This document shows, one piece after another, positions 27,459-37,494 of a stretch of 64,000 nt of DNA. Under the pieces are notes generated by a model. It made no database searches and was not told where the DNA came from. It worked only from the letters and a program-made list of their open reading frames with translations. Numbering within the stretch: the stretch's first letter is position 1; every line of letters begins with the position of its first letter. The translations under genes and the position numbers were made by a program. Origin of the DNA: Brevundimonas sp. M20 (GTDB taxonomy: Bacteria > Pseudomonadota > Alphaproteobacteria > Caulobacterales > Caulobacteraceae); contig NZ_CP041243.1 of the NCBI RefSeq assembly GCF_006547065.1, forward strand, positions 3,115,001-3,179,000, in the 5' to 3' direction.

Positions 27459-28253
27459 TTACATAGTCAGTTCCCGTACTGTTCGCACGCGTGCGATCAC
27501 CGCCAGATCGACCGCGCGTGCGCCGGCCTGCAGCAAGGCCCTGGCGCAGGCCTCGGCGGTGGCCCCCGTGGTCAGGACATCATCCACCAGAAGGACGCGC
27601 CGCCCCTTGATTCGGCGAGCGCCGACAGGGGTGACGGCGAAGGCCTTCTTCACGTTCAGACGGCGGCCCCGCGCGGACTTGCCGCCCTGGCTGGTCGTAT
27701 GCGTCTGCCGGATCAGGGCGTCGGGCAGATAGTCGAGCCCGGCGACACGAGCCAGCGGGCGCGCCACCTCCGCCGCCTGATTGAAGCGACGCGCCAACAG
27801 CCGCCAGCGATGCAGGGGCACCGGCATGACCACGTCCGTCTCCTCCAGCAAGGGGGCGGCGGCGCGGCTGATCCATCGGGCGAACAGGGGCGCGAACGGC
27901 TGATGATCTCCATGTTTGAACTTCAGGATAAGTCCCCGTGACGCCTCGTCATACAGGCAGGCCGCCCGCGCCCGGGTGAAGGCGTAGGGCTGGGCCAGAC
28001 AGGCCGCGCACCGCTCGGACGCGAAGGCCCCGCCATCCATCTCGAAGGCGGCTCCGCAGCCATCACAGACCGGGTCTTCGAGAAACACCACCCGGCTCCA
28101 GGCGTCCGGCGTCAGCCCCGCCGAGGCGGTGGCTTCCGGGCTGTCATGGGCCAGCGGCGGCAGCAGAACGTCCGCCATTCCACGGCCGATCCGACGCCCG
28201 ATGCCGGTCGCCGCTTCCCAACGCGCCCTCCAGACCCCATCCTGAAGGCTCAT
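27459..28253 (-). CDS. comF: ComF family phosphoribosyltransferase-like protein
   Basis: The 264-residue product has a double zinc-knuckle (CDGCGAAF, CAACLAQP) followed by a phosphoribosyltransferase fold with the PRPP motif RRVLLVDDVLTTGATAEACA. ComF is needed for DNA uptake in competent bacteria; in many species its role is unclear. ATG 28253 has GGAGG about 8 nt upstream. The start codon interlocks with that of the divergent methyltransferase gene, so the promoter must lie inside the neighbour's coding region. Confidence 0.92.
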   Translation of the reverse strand: MSLQDGVWRARWEAATGIGRRIGRGMADVLLPPLAHDSPEATASAGLTPDAWSRVVFLEDPVCDGCGAAFEMDGGAFASERCAACLAQPYAFTRARAACLYDEASRGLILKFKHGDHQPFAPLFARWISRAAAPLLEETDVVMPVPLHRWRLLARRFNQAAEVARPLARVAGLDYLPDALIRQTHTTSQGGKSARGRRLNVKKAFAVTPVGARRIKGRRVLLVDDVLTTGATAEACARALLQAGARAVDLAVIARVRTVRELTM

Positions 28254-28258
28254 GAGCC
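28247..28258. promoter_or_regulatory. 12-bp perfect palindrome over two overlapping divergent start codons
   Basis: GGCTCATGAGCC is a perfect palindrome. Its centre CATG holds the ATG of comF on the minus strand (28253-28251) and the ATG of the methyltransferase gene on the plus strand (28252-28254). Both starts have good ribosome sites (GGAGG on the minus side, GAAGG on the plus side). Confidence 0.6.
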
Positions 28259-29136
28259 CCTCCTCCGGTCCCCCCGTCATCTTCGACAGCCTGCGCCGAA
28301 CGGCAAGGCTTGAGCGCAGCGAAAAGTTGTTTTCCGGCGCCGATTTCCTTCATGCCCGCGCCGCCCAGACCGCTGTCGACAGTCTGGACGCCCTTCTGCG
28401 CGACTGGCCGGAGGTGGCGGACCTGTCCGCCCAGCCGGGTTCGTTCGCCGCGGCCCTGACGGACGCCCATGCGGCCGCACGGGTCGGACCGGTCAAGATC
28501 ACGGGTAATCTGGCGGAGCGCGCCGCGCCGGGCGCGGGGCCGCTGGACCTGCCGGACCAGTCGCAGGACCTGATCGTCAGCCTGATGAGCCTGCACTGGG
28601 CCAATGACCTGCCTGGCGCTCTGAGCCAGATCCGGCGGGCGCTGAAGCCGGACGGTCTGTTCGTCGGCACCCTGCTGGGCGCGGGCACGCTCAAGGAGTT
28701 GCGCGCGGTCCTGACCGAGGCGGAGCTGGAACACCGCGGCGGGGCGCAGGCCCGGGTCTCGCCCTTCGCGGACGGATTTGACGGCGCGGCCCTGCTGCAG
28801 CGGGCCGGGTTCGCCCTGCCGGTCTCGGACGTGGATCGCCTGACCGTGCGCTATTCGGACCTGTTCGCCCTGATCCGCGACCTGCGCGCCATGGGCGAGA
28901 CCAATGTATTGGCCGGAAACGGCCGACCGCTGACGCGCGGCATCATCGCCCGCGCCGCGCAGCTGTACTCGGAAAAGTTCGGAGAGCCGGACGGCCGCAT
29001 CCCGGCGACCTTCGAGATCGTGCACCTGGCCGGCTGGGCGCCCCACGACAGCCAGCAGAAGCCTCTGCCTCGCGGCTCGGCGAAGATGCGACTGGCGGAT
29101 GCGCTGGGCGTGAAGGAGCAGACCGGCGAGGACTGA
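28252..29136 (+). CDS. SAM-dependent methyltransferase (BioC/NDUFAF5-like)
   Basis: The 294-residue protein resembles the alphaproteobacterial relatives of BioC and mitochondrial NDUFAF5: PPVIFDSLRRTARLERSEKL, a degenerate SAM-binding stretch, then LPDQSQDLIVSLMSLHWAND and LSQIRRALKPDGLFVGTLLG. The C-terminal part (FEIVHLAGWAPHDSQQKPLP, GSAKMRLADALG) is typical of this subgroup. The mitochondrial relative acts in complex I assembly; whether the bacterial protein does so is unknown. Start ATG 28252 has GAAGG 3 nt upstream. Confidence 0.86.
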   Translation: MSPSSGPPVIFDSLRRTARLERSEKLFSGADFLHARAAQTAVDSLDALLRDWPEVADLSAQPGSFAAALTDAHAAARVGPVKITGNLAERAAPGAGPLDLPDQSQDLIVSLMSLHWANDLPGALSQIRRALKPDGLFVGTLLGAGTLKELRAVLTEAELEHRGGAQARVSPFADGFDGAALLQRAGFALPVSDVDRLTVRYSDLFALIRDLRAMGETNVLAGNGRPLTRGIIARAAQLYSEKFGEPDGRIPATFEIVHLAGWAPHDSQQKPLPRGSAKMRLADALGVKEQTGED

Positions 29137-29143
29137 CGGCCCG

Positions 29144-29323
29144 TCAGCCGCCCATCCCGGTGCGGATGGCGTTCATTGCGGTGTTGAACAGCCCGCTGGT
29201 GGTCCCGCCGAAGACGGTCAGGGCCGACAGGATGACCAGAAAGATCAGTGCGATGATCAGGCCGTACTCAATCGAGGTCGCGCCACGCTCGTCGCGCCGG
29301 AAGCGGGTGAGGAAACGTCTCAT
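29144..29323 (-). CDS. Flp family type IVb pilin
   Basis: This 59-residue gene starts MRRFLTRFRRDERGATSIEY and continues GLIIALIFLVILSALTVFGG. It has the Flp signature: a basic leader, G-A-T-S-I-E-Y around the prepilin peptidase cut, and one hydrophobic helix. A strong ribosome site (AAAGGAGG, 4 nt before ATG 29323) supports it. Flp pilins are exported by the Tad machinery and make adhesive pili. No tad/cpa gene is in the window, so it is an orphan copy here. It lies 20 bp after mutT on the same strand. Confidence 0.9.
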   Translation of the reverse strand: MRRFLTRFRRDERGATSIEYGLIIALIFLVILSALTVFGGTTSGLFNTAMNAIRTGMGG

Positions 29324-29342
29324 CCTGCCTCCTTTCTGAAGG

Positions 29343-29753
29343 CTAGAGCAGATCGCGTAGCCAGGCGATCAGAGGTTCGTCCGCCGGAGGCATGGGGTAG
29401 TCCGACAACTGCGCCGGCCGCACCCATTTCAGGGCCGAATGCTCGCGCGCCTGAACCACACCCGACCAACGTCGGCACAGGTACAGTGGCATCAACAGGT
29501 GAAAGGACTCGTAACCGTGACTGGTAAACACGAACGGCGAGAGACAGGCCTCGTTGACGTCGATGCCCAGTTCTTCCTTCAATTCGCGGATCAGCGCGGC
29601 CTCCGGCCGTTCCCCCGGTTCGACCTTGCCGCCCGGGAATTCCCAGAGCCCGGCCAACTGCTTGCCCTCGGGTCGCCGGGCGATCAGCACGCGACCGTCA
29701 GTGTCCACAAGGGCGACGGCGACGACGAGGACCGTTTTCACGCCCTCGCTCAT
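29343..29753 (-). CDS. mutT: MutT-type (deoxy)nucleoside triphosphate pyrophosphohydrolase
   Basis: The 136-residue Nudix protein has a complete Nudix box, GGKVEPGERPEAALIRELKE with following ELGI, and an N-terminal strand ARRPEGKQLAGLWEFP typical of MutT. It removes 8-oxo-dGTP from the nucleotide pool. It overlaps argJ by ATGA at 29750-29753, so translation is coupled, and the Flp pilin gene follows. Confidence 0.92.
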   Translation of the reverse strand: MSEGVKTVLVVAVALVDTDGRVLIARRPEGKQLAGLWEFPGGKVEPGERPEAALIRELKEELGIDVNEACLSPFVFTSHGYESFHLLMPLYLCRRWSGVVQAREHSALKWVRPAQLSDYPMPPADEPLIAWLRDLL

Positions 29754-31147
29754 GAGCGGTAGTCGCCGTTGATTTCGACGTAGCGCTTGGTCAGGTCACA
29801 GGTCCAGACGGTAGCCGACGCCCTGCCCGAGGCGACATCGACGGTGATGTCGATCTCGGGCTTCTTCATATAGGCGCTCATCTTCGCCTCGTCGTAGGTC
29901 GGCGAAGGCGCGCCGTCGACGGCGGCGACGTGGGGCCCGAACTTGATCATCAGACGGTCGCGGTCGACCGGCTCCTCGGTCTTGCCGACGGCCATGACCA
30001 CGCGGCCCCAGTTTGCGTCCTCGCCCGCCAGGGCGGTCTTCACCAGCGGGCTGTCGGCGATGGATTTGGCCAGCTTGCGGGCCGAGGCGGGGCTGGCGGC
30101 GCCGTCCACGGTGATCTTGACGAATTTCGTCGCGCCCTCGCCGTCACGGACCAGCTGGTGAGCCAGATCCAGCATGACCTCGTCCAGCGCACGGCTGAAA
30201 TCCTTCAGGCGACGGTCACCGACCCGGCCGATGCGCGGCGCGCCCGAGGTTCCGGTGGCGAACAGCAGGGCGGTGTCATTGGTCGAGGTATCGCCGTCCA
30301 CGGTCACGCTGTTGAAGGTCGTGCGGACATGCAGCCCCAGCAGGGCCTGCAGCACGGCGGGCGAGATGGCGGCGTCGGTGACGATGAAGGCCAGCATGGT
30401 CGCCATGTCCGGCGCGATCATGCCCGAGCCCTTGGCGATGCCGGCGATGCGGACCTTGTGCCCCTCGATCTCGCACTCGGCGTAGGCCCCCTTGGGGAAA
30501 GTGTCCGTGGTCATGATGGCCCGCCCGGCGGCGGCCCAGTTGTCGGCGTCGAGGCCGGCCTCGATCTCGGGCAGACGGGCGGCGATCTTGCGATCATCCA
30601 GCACCACGCCGATCACGCCGGTGGAGGCCAGCATGACGTCGCGCTGGCGGCAGCCGAAACGCTTGGCGACTTCCGAGGCCGTGCGCCGGGCGGCGTCAGA
30701 CCCGGCCTTGCCGGTGAAGGCGTTGGCGCAACCGGCGTTGACCACCAGCGCCCGCACGTCCTTGCCGCCGTCCTCGGCGCCCAGGTGACGTTTGCACCAG
30801 TCCACGGGGGCGGACCCCACCTTGTGGCGGGTGAACACCCCGGCGCAGGTCGTGCCGCGCGCGAAGCTGAACACCACCAAATCCTCGCGCTCATGCTTGT
30901 AGAAGCCGGCCCGACCGGTCGCGATCTCGACACCCCCGATGGGCGGGATGGTCGGGAAGGGCACGGCCAGCGGGGAAATCTCCAGACCCGGTTTGCCCGG
31001 CGCGGCCGGCGCAGGCGCGGTCACGGGCTTCGACGACGTCGTGGCCCGCTTGATGGCCGTGGCCACAGGCTCCAGAGCCTTCTCCAGCGCCTGCTCGATC
31101 TTCTGGCCGGTCGAACCGCGACCGGTCGGGGTGGGCGTCTTGCTCAT
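29750..31147 (-). CDS. argJ: Bifunctional ornithine acetyltransferase/N-acetylglutamate synthase
   Basis: ArgJ moves acetyl groups between N-acetylornithine and glutamate in arginine synthesis. The 465-residue protein has [20 protein letters not shown], the self-cleavage site in [17 protein letters not shown] (cut before Thr of ATML) and [16 protein letters not shown] at the end. About 55 residues precede the usual start ([20 protein letters not shown]); this basic, Ala/Pro-rich extension is unusual. It overlaps ppiC upstream and mutT downstream by ATGA. A start inside the extension cannot be excluded. Confidence 0.95.
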   Translation of the reverse strand: MSKTPTPTGRGSTGQKIEQALEKALEPVATAIKRATTSSKPVTAPAPAAPGKPGLEISPLAVPFPTIPPIGGVEIATGRAGFYKHEREDLVVFSFARGTTCAGVFTRHKVGSAPVDWCKRHLGAEDGGKDVRALVVNAGCANAFTGKAGSDAARRTASEVAKRFGCRQRDVMLASTGVIGVVLDDRKIAARLPEIEAGLDADNWAAAGRAIMTTDTFPKGAYAECEIEGHKVRIAGIAKGSGMIAPDMATMLAFIVTDAAISPAVLQALLGLHVRTTFNSVTVDGDTSTNDTALLFATGTSGAPRIGRVGDRRLKDFSRALDEVMLDLAHQLVRDGEGATKFVKITVDGAASPASARKLAKSIADSPLVKTALAGEDANWGRVVMAVGKTEEPVDRDRLMIKFGPHVAAVDGAPSPTYDEAKMSAYMKKPEIDITVDVASGRASATVWTCDLTKRYVEINGDYRS

Positions 31148-32079
31148 CGGGCCTTGGCGGGAACTGGAGTGGCGGGAGAATTCGGTGCGGGCGCGTCGGC
31201 CGGAGGGGCGGAAGCGGGTTCCTGCGACGTCGCCCCGTCGCCGCCCAGCAGCACATCAACCGACGCCTTGCCGCGCAGGTCCTCCAGCAGCTGACGCACG
31301 CCCTCATAGGTCAGGTAGCGCACGATCTGCGGGCGGGCCTGATCCATGGTCGGCGGGGTTTCTCGACGGCGATCCTCGACCCGCAGGACAGCCCAGCCGC
31401 CCTCCGTCTGGAACGGGCCGACGGTCGATCCCGCAGGCCGGTCGCGCAGGGCGTTTCGGTAGGCCTCCGGCATGACGTCCGGTGTCAGGTAGCCGAGATC
31501 ACCGCCTGAAAAACGGGTGGCGTCGTCAATCGAACGCTCCATGGCCACGGCTTCGAAGGCGGCGCCCTGCCCCAGCACGCCGACGACGGCGTCGGCTTCG
31601 GCGCGGGTGCGCGACAGGATCAGCCGCGTGCGCACCTCCTCGGAGGTCCGGGCCAGATTGAGCTGACCCTGATAAATCTCCTCGATCTTCTTGTCCGAGA
31701 TCCGGTCGTTGACCACGGTCTCGACCAACATGTCGCCGAGGATGCGCTCACGGGTCGCAGCCAGCCGGCGCTGGGCCAGCGGTGAATTGTCCAGCCCCCG
31801 ACGCTCGGCCTCGCGAGCCAGAAGCTTCTGGTCGATCACTTCATCGAGAACACGCCGGAACAGGGCGGAGGACACATCCAGAGGCTCGCCCTCGCCCACC
31901 AAACCCTGCGCCACGGCCTCACGCTTCACGTCAGAGGCCCAGATGGTCTCGTCCTGAACCCGGGCCACGGCGCGATCACCGGGCTCCGGCGGGCGATCCG
32001 AACCGCCGCCCCGGCCGCAGGCGGCGACCGTCAGCGCAAGCGCCATCAGCAGGGGAAACAGGACGCGGGAAGACCTCAT
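31144..32079 (-). CDS. Parvulin-type peptidyl-prolyl isomerase lipoprotein
   Basis: The 311-residue protein has a lipoprotein signal ([14 protein letters not shown]), an N-terminal SurA-like helical part ([20 protein letters not shown]) and a parvulin domain ([56 protein letters not shown]). A Pro/Ala-rich tail ends the protein. It would help fold exported proteins in the periplasm. It sits divergent from secA, so export and folding genes face each other, and overlaps argJ by ATGA. Confidence 0.9.
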   Translation of the reverse strand: MRSSRVLFPLLMALALTVAACGRGGGSDRPPEPGDRAVARVQDETIWASDVKREAVAQGLVGEGEPLDVSSALFRRVLDEVIDQKLLAREAERRGLDNSPLAQRRLAATRERILGDMLVETVVNDRISDKKIEEIYQGQLNLARTSEEVRTRLILSRTRAEADAVVGVLGQGAAFEAVAMERSIDDATRFSGGDLGYLTPDVMPEAYRNALRDRPAGSTVGPFQTEGGWAVLRVEDRRRETPPTMDQARPQIVRYLTYEGVRQLLEDLRGKASVDVLLGGDGATSQEPASAPPADAPAPNSPATPVPAKAR

Positions 32080-32119
32080 GCGGACGCGCTCCGTCTGCGG
32101 GCGGCGAAAGGCCCTCGCG

Positions 32120-32147
32120 TTGACAGGGATAAGGGCGGTGCTTAAGT
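32120..32147 (+). promoter_or_regulatory. Housekeeping-type promoter of secA
   Basis: TTGACA (32120-32125), 16 nt, TTAAGT (32142-32147) is a good sigma-70 match and also fits the Caulobacter pattern TTGAC then GCTTAAGT. It would give a leader of about 160 nt before secA. The remaining part of the 235-bp gap up to 32314 shows nothing else clear. Confidence 0.55.
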
Positions 32148-32314
32148 CCCGGCTGCGCCCAAGTCGAGGGGTTTTCGATCGTTCGCGCGGCCCTCGCGCG
32201 CGCCTGTCACGGGCGCACCGGGCCGCCGTCGTCGGAGCCTCTCAGCGGCGTCCGCTCGCCGCCCTTCCGGGACCTCGTACCAGAGCCATTCGCTCGACCG
32301 CCTTCGGATACTCC

Positions 32315-35170
32315 ATGCTCGGCTTCGCCAAGAAGATTTTCGGCTCGTCCAATGACCGCAAGGTCAAGGATTTCATGAGCCGCGTTCAGAAGATCAACGC
32401 GTTGGAGGAGAAGTACGCCGCCCTCTCCGACGACGAGCTGCGGATGATGACGGATGCGTTCCGGGACCGCCTGGCCGCCGGTGAGACGACCGACAAGATC
32501 CTGAACGACGCCTTCGCGGTCGCCCGCGAAGCCTCGCGCCGGGTGCTCGGACAGCGCCAGTACGACGTGCAGCTGACCGGCGGCATGATCCTGAACGACG
32601 GCGGCATCGCCGAAATGCGGACCGGTGAAGGCAAGACCCTGGTCGCCATCGCCCCGGCCTATCTGAACGCCCTGTCAGGCAAGGGCGTGCACGTCATCAC
32701 CGTGAACGACTACCTCGCCCGTCGCGACGCCGAATGGATGGGCCGCGTCTATCGCTTCCTGGGCCTGGAAGTGGGCGTGATCGTAAACGGTCTGTCGCAG
32801 GGCCAGCGCCAGGCGGCCTATGCGGCCGACATCACCTACGGCACCAACAACGAATTCGGCTTCGACTATCTGCGCGACAATCTGGTCTATGACCGTCGCG
32901 AGATGGTGCAGCGTCCGCACCACTTCGCCATCGTCGACGAAGTCGACTCGATCCTGATCGACGAAGCCCGTACCCCGCTGATCATCTCGGGCCCGACCGA
33001 GGACCGCTCGGACCTGTATGTAACGGTCGACGCGATCATCAAGGACCTGATCCAGGACAAGTCGACCTACGATCTGGACGAAAAGCAGAAGCAGGCCCTG
33101 CTGAGCGAAAAGGGCTCGGAGCTGGTCGAACAGCTGATGGAAGAGCGCGGTCTGTTCGCCGAGGACACCACCGGCCTGTACGACGCCGCCAACATCACCC
33201 TGGTCCACCACATCAACCAGGCCCTGCGCGCCAACACCCTGTATCAAAAGGACAAGGACTACATCATCAAGGCCGGTGAGATCATGCTCATCGACGAGTT
33301 CACCGGCCGGATGATGCAGGGCCGCCGTCTGTCCGAAGGCCTGCACCAGGCCATCGAGGCCAAGGAAGGCGTCAAGATTCAGCCCGAGAACCAGACCCTG
33401 GCCTCGGTGACGATCCAGAACTACTTCCGCCTTTACGAAAAGCTGTCGGGCATGACCGGCACGGCCGCGACCGAGGCCCAGGAGTTCATGGACATCTACA
33501 AGATGGACGTCCTTGAAGTTCCGACCCACCGTCCGATCCAGCGCATCGACTACGACGACGAAATCTATCGGACCGAGCGCGAGAAGAACCTCGCCATCGC
33601 CGCCCAGATCGCCGAACGCCATCTGGCCGGGCAGCCGGTTCTGGTCGGCACCGTGTCCATCGAGAAGTCGGAGGTCCTGTCCGAACTGCTGAAGAACTTC
33701 GTCTACAAGGTCGAGACCGGCCGGACCCTGAAGAAGGAGTTCGAAGGCAAGGCCAAGGAAGCCGAGAAGATCGGCGATGCCGCCTACGACATCCAGTATG
33801 AGGTCAAGCTGCGCGGCATTCCGCACGCCGTCCTGAACGCCCGCCAGCACGAGCAGGAAGCCTATATCGTCGCGGACGCCGGTCTGCCCGGCGCCGTCAC
33901 GATCGCGACCAACATGGCTGGCCGCGGCACAGACATTCAGCTGGGGGGCAACCTCGAGATGCGGATGCAGAAGTGGCGTCTGGAGCAGCGCAACCTCGCC
34001 ATCGAGGTCACGCCGGAAATGGAAGCCGCCAAGGAAGCCGAGTTCAAGGCCGACATCAGCGCCCAGAAGGAAATCTCGATGGCCGCGGGCGGCCTGTTCG
34101 TCCTGGGCACCGAGCGTCACGAAAGCCGCCGGATCGACAATCAGCTGCGCGGGCGCACGGGCCGTCAGGGCGACAAGGGCACGTCGAAATTCTTCCTGTC
34201 CTGCGAGGACGACCTGCTGCGCATCTTCGCCGGCGACCGTCTGGACTCGATCATGAAATCGTTCGGCGTCGCCGAGGGCGAGGCGATCAGCCACCCTTGG
34301 CTGAACAAGGCGGTCGAACAGGCCCAGAAGCGCGTCGAGACCCGCAACTACGACATCCGCAAGAACCTGCTGAAGTACGACGACGTCGTGAACGACCAGC
34401 GCAAGGCCGTGTTCGAGCAGCGTCAGGAGTTCATGGACTCCACCGATCTTTCCGAACTGGTCAACGAGTTCCGCGCCGATGTGGTCAATGACCTGGTCGA
34501 GCGCCACATGCCGCCCAAGGCCTATGCAGAGCAGTGGGACATCGCTGGTCTGGACGAGAAGGTCCGCTCGACGCTGGGCCTCGAGCTGCCGCTGGCCGAG
34601 TGGGCCGCCGAGGAAGGCGTCTCGAACGAGGAGATCGAGGAGCGGATCAACGAGGCCGCCGACGCCCGGGCCGCCGAACGCATCGAGATGGTCGGGGCCG
34701 ACCAGATCCGCAGTCTGGAGCGCCAGTTCCTGCTGCAGATGATCGACATGCAATGGCGCGAACATCTGGTTCAGCTGGACCACCTGCGCGGCGTGATCGG
34801 CCTGCGCGGCTATGGCCAGCGCGATCCCTTGAACGAGTACAAGACCGAAGCCTTCAACCTGTTTGAATCGCTGCTGCACAACCTGCGTCACGACGTGACC
34901 CGCTGGCTGATGACGGTCGAGTTCCGCTTCGAGCAGCCGCCGGCGATGGAGATGCCCGAGTTCCAGGAAATCCATCTGAACCCCGGCACCGGCGAGAACG
35001 AGATGCGCAACCCGCTCGCCCAGCTGCCGGAAGGCGCGCTCCAGGGCGATGATCGCTCGCGACTGCCGGTGGACGTGCTGCCGGTCGGTTGGGAGCGCAC
35101 TCCGCGCAACGCCGACTGCCCCTGCGGCTCGGGCCGCAAGTTCAAGCACTGCCACGGAAGCTTGATTTAA
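32315..35170 (+). CDS. secA: Preprotein translocase ATPase SecA
   Basis: SecA drives protein export through SecYEG. The 951-residue protein starts [20 protein letters not shown]. It has Walker A in [37 protein letters not shown], the second helicase part ([35 protein letters not shown]) and a C-terminal SEC-C zinc motif [14 protein letters not shown] that binds SecB. I chose ATG 32315; upstream in-frame codons overlap the promoter and ppiC. A terminator follows. Confidence 0.98.
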   Translation: MLGFAKKIFGSSNDRKVKDFMSRVQKINALEEKYAALSDDELRMMTDAFRDRLAAGETTDKILNDAFAVAREASRRVLGQRQYDVQLTGGMILNDGGIAEMRTGEGKTLVAIAPAYLNALSGKGVHVITVNDYLARRDAEWMGRVYRFLGLEVGVIVNGLSQGQRQAAYAADITYGTNNEFGFDYLRDNLVYDRREMVQRPHHFAIVDEVDSILIDEARTPLIISGPTEDRSDLYVTVDAIIKDLIQDKSTYDLDEKQKQALLSEKGSELVEQLMEERGLFAEDTTGLYDAANITLVHHINQALRANTLYQKDKDYIIKAGEIMLIDEFTGRMMQGRRLSEGLHQAIEAKEGVKIQPENQTLASVTIQNYFRLYEKLSGMTGTAATEAQEFMDIYKMDVLEVPTHRPIQRIDYDDEIYRTEREKNLAIAAQIAERHLAGQPVLVGTVSIEKSEVLSELLKNFVYKVETGRTLKKEFEGKAKEAEKIGDAAYDIQYEVKLRGIPHAVLNARQHEQEAYIVADAGLPGAVTIATNMAGRGTDIQLGGNLEMRMQKWRLEQRNLAIEVTPEMEAAKEAEFKADISAQKEISMAAGGLFVLGTERHESRRIDNQLRGRTGRQGDKGTSKFFLSCEDDLLRIFAGDRLDSIMKSFGVAEGEAISHPWLNKAVEQAQKRVETRNYDIRKNLLKYDDVVNDQRKAVFEQRQEFMDSTDLSELVNEFRADVVNDLVERHMPPKAYAEQWDIAGLDEKVRSTLGLELPLAEWAAEEGVSNEEIEERINEAADARAAERIEMVGADQIRSLERQFLLQMIDMQWREHLVQLDHLRGVIGLRGYGQRDPLNEYKTEAFNLFESLLHNLRHDVTRWLMTVEFRFEQPPAMEMPEFQEIHLNPGTGENEMRNPLAQLPEGALQGDDRSRLPVDVLPVGWERTPRNADCPCGSGRKFKHCHGSLI

Positions 35171-35226
35171 GGGACGCCGCCGCGCTGCTTGAGCGCGACC
35201 CGTTGAGGCGACAGCCTATTGAGTGG

Positions 35227-35260
35227 GAGGCGGGTCAGCGATGGCCCGCCTCTTTCCGTT
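35227..35260 (+). terminator. Intrinsic terminator after secA
   Basis: GAGGCGGG (35227-35234) pairs with CCCGCCTC (35245-35252) across a 10-nt loop, followed by TTTCCGTTT. It lies 57 bp after the secA stop. Confidence 0.75.
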
Positions 35261-35293
35261 TCGGCCGGCGGACGAACCGGTTAAGGTCCGGCC

Positions 35294-36457
35294 ATGAGCT
35301 ACAAGTTCCTGTTCTCGCGCGCCCTCGGTCTGGACCCGGAGCGGCTGCATTTCGCCGCGCATAGCCATCATCTGTGGCCGGACGCCAGCTTTGACGGACA
35401 GGTCCGGGCGTGGGTCGAGGCCAATCGCTTCGCCGACCGGAAATGGGACCTGATCTTCGGAGAGGTCATTCCGGAAGCCCAGAAGCATGTCGCGAAGGAA
35501 CTGAACCTCCCCTCGCCCGACAGCGTGGTGTTCGCGACGAACACCCATGAATTCCTGCTGCGCATCGTCTCGGGCGTGGAGACGAAGCCGGTCCGTATTC
35601 TGTCGACCGATGGCGAGTTCCACTCGTTCCGGCGTCAGGGCGAGCGCTGGGAAGAGGCGGGCGAGGCGGTGATCACCCGCATCCCGCTGCATCCGTTCGA
35701 CACCTTCGAGGCTCGCTTCATCGCGGCGGCGAAGGCCGGAAGCTTCGATCTGATCGTGGTCAGTCAGGTCTTCTTCCGCACCGGGCAGGTGTTCAGCGGG
35801 ATCGCCGACCTGGCCGAACTGGCGCGGCCGGAGGGCCCGTGGGTGGTCATCGACGGCTATCACGGCTTCATGGCGACGCCGACCGATCTGTCGGCGGTTG
35901 CGGACAAGGTCTTCTACGTCGCGGGTGGGTACAAATACGCCATGTCGGGCGAAGGCGCGGGCTTCCTGCACGCTCCGGACGGCTTCTGCCCCCGGCCGGT
36001 GATCACCGGCTGGTTCGCCGAGTTCGGCGATCTGGAGGGCCCTCCCGGCGGGGTGCGGTACCGCACCGACGGCGGCCGGTTCTGGGGCGCGACGCTGGAG
36101 GCCACGCCCTTCTATCGCTTCAACGGTGTGCGCCGGATGCTGGACGAGGCCGGTCTGACCACCGCCGACGTCGCCGCCCATGCCCGCGGCCTGATGCAGA
36201 CCTTTCGGGACGCCGTTGAGGCCGGGCGGACCGGACGACTGGGCAAGGCCGAACTGTTGAACCCGCTCGACAGTGAAGGCGCCCGAGCCCGCTTCCTGGC
36301 CTTCCGGCACCCGGACGCGCAGGACTGGCGCAAGCGACTGCTGGACGCAGGCGTGGTGACTGACGTGCGTGACGACGTCATCCGCTTCGGCTTCGGCCTG
36401 TATCAGGACGAGGCCGACGTCGAACGACTGATCGCGATCTGCGCGAAGGTGCTCTGA
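35294..36457 (+). CDS. Aminotransferase class V-fold PLP-dependent enzyme (kynureninase-like)
   Basis: The 387-residue protein has the fold-type I PLP arrangement. The conserved Asp lies in WVVIDGYHGFMATPTDLSAV and the PLP lysine in FYVAGGYKYAMSGEGAGFLH. HFAAHSHHLWPDASFDGQVR at the start resembles kynureninase and related class V enzymes, as does the C-terminal IRFGFGLYQDEADVERL. No tryptophan-pathway gene lies nearby, so the substrate is open. The start has TAAGG upstream. Confidence 0.85.
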   Translation: MSYKFLFSRALGLDPERLHFAAHSHHLWPDASFDGQVRAWVEANRFADRKWDLIFGEVIPEAQKHVAKELNLPSPDSVVFATNTHEFLLRIVSGVETKPVRILSTDGEFHSFRRQGERWEEAGEAVITRIPLHPFDTFEARFIAAAKAGSFDLIVVSQVFFRTGQVFSGIADLAELARPEGPWVVIDGYHGFMATPTDLSAVADKVFYVAGGYKYAMSGEGAGFLHAPDGFCPRPVITGWFAEFGDLEGPPGGVRYRTDGGRFWGATLEATPFYRFNGVRRMLDEAGLTTADVAAHARGLMQTFRDAVEAGRTGRLGKAELLNPLDSEGARARFLAFRHPDAQDWRKRLLDAGVVTDVRDDVIRFGFGLYQDEADVERLIAICAKVL

Positions 36458-36464
36458 TCCGCCT

Positions 36465-37385
36465 CTAGAAGAAGGTGGTTTCGTCCTGCTGACGGGCCTC
36501 GGGCGCCTTGCGAGGGGCCGGGGTGCGATTGGTCGGCGCAGGTGTGGGAGCCGGCGTCGCCTGACCCGGCTGGGCGGGTTGTCCGGGTTGGCCCGGCTGA
36601 ACCGGCGTCGGGGTCTGGCCGGGGACCGGCGTGACCTGCGGCAGGGCCGGATAAGGCAGGGTCTGCGGGGTCGGCCCGCCCTCCGGATAGGCCGGGGCCT
36701 GACCGTTGGCGTCCACCGCGGGCACATCCGGCGCCACGCGATCCGGGGCGTCCAGATCATCGCGGATGAACGCCCAAGAGCGTGCATCCGAACAGGCGCA
36801 GGCCTTCATGAAGCCCTCGCGGTCGCGCCAGATGATCAGCGGATAGCGGGTCTGGAGCCCGGCTTCACTCAGGTTGCGGCTCAGCTGGTTGACGAAGTCG
36901 CGCCCGGCATCGACCACCGCCGCCCGGGCCAGGTTGCCGTCCGCCGCCGGAATGCCCGCGGCGGTCCAGTTGTTCACCGGGGTCGCCGTCCAGCGCTCGT
37001 AGAGCACCCAGTCACGGGTCAGCCACAGCTCGGCCACGGTGGCGCGCTCGGCCGCCGTCGACTGCTGCATGCCTTCACGATCCGGACGAGCGAAGACGAG
37101 AACCCGCACCTCCACCCCGGCAGCCCGCAGCTTGGGCCCCTCCTCCCGCTCGAAACGCTGCATGGCGGCGCTGTCGCGGTAGCCGATGATGTAGAGGGCC
37201 TGCCCGCCGCCGCCCGCCGACATCCATGAGCTTTCGTCCAGCAGGCGCTGAATTTCGACCTGATTGCGGGTCACCGTCACCGGCTGGAAGCGGGCGTAGA
37301 AATTCCAGTAGGCCCAGTAGCCGCCGCCCGCGAGGGCGAGGCCGATCACGGCGGCGAGGGCGGACCAGACGAAAAAGCGACGCAT
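36465..37385 (-). CDS. Membrane-anchored protein of unknown function with Pro-rich tail
   Basis: The 306-residue protein starts with a signal anchor (FVWSALAAVIGLALAGGGYW). The middle part has alternating strands and helices that look thioredoxin-like (QALYIIGYRDSAAMQRFERE, VEVRVLVFARPDREGMQQST, YPLIIWRDREGFMKACACSD), but there is no CxxC, only CAC near residue 195. The last 80 residues are Pro/Gln/Thr-rich low complexity. I do not recognise a named family. It stands between the PLP enzyme (convergent) and mmsA (same strand). Confidence 0.75.
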   Translation of the reverse strand: MRRFFVWSALAAVIGLALAGGGYWAYWNFYARFQPVTVTRNQVEIQRLLDESSWMSAGGGGQALYIIGYRDSAAMQRFEREEGPKLRAAGVEVRVLVFARPDREGMQQSTAAERATVAELWLTRDWVLYERWTATPVNNWTAAGIPAADGNLARAAVVDAGRDFVNQLSRNLSEAGLQTRYPLIIWRDREGFMKACACSDARSWAFIRDDLDAPDRVAPDVPAVDANGQAPAYPEGGPTPQTLPYPALPQVTPVPGQTPTPVQPGQPGQPAQPGQATPAPTPAPTNRTPAPRKAPEARQQDETTFF

Positions 37386-37453
37386 GCGGGGGAGCGCTCC
37401 AGCTTCACAGTGCGAAGACGTTAACGCCTAACACCGAAAAGCGCTGCCGCGAA

Positions 37454-37480
37454 CGCCGAAGAGGTGAATCCTCTTCGGCG
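37454..37480. terminator. Hairpin after mmsA
   Basis: CGCCGAAGAGG (37454-37464) and CCTCTTCGGCG (37470-37480) form a perfect 11-bp stem with a 5-nt loop just after the mmsA stop on the minus strand. There is no good T-tract, so it may be a factor-assisted terminator or an mRNA-end stabiliser. Confidence 0.55.
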
Positions 37481-37494
37481 CCGTGTCGTTAGCG

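Noticed and set aside
32675..35155. 826-codon minus-strand frame
   Set aside because: Exact antisense of secA; high GC at third positions keeps the frame open.
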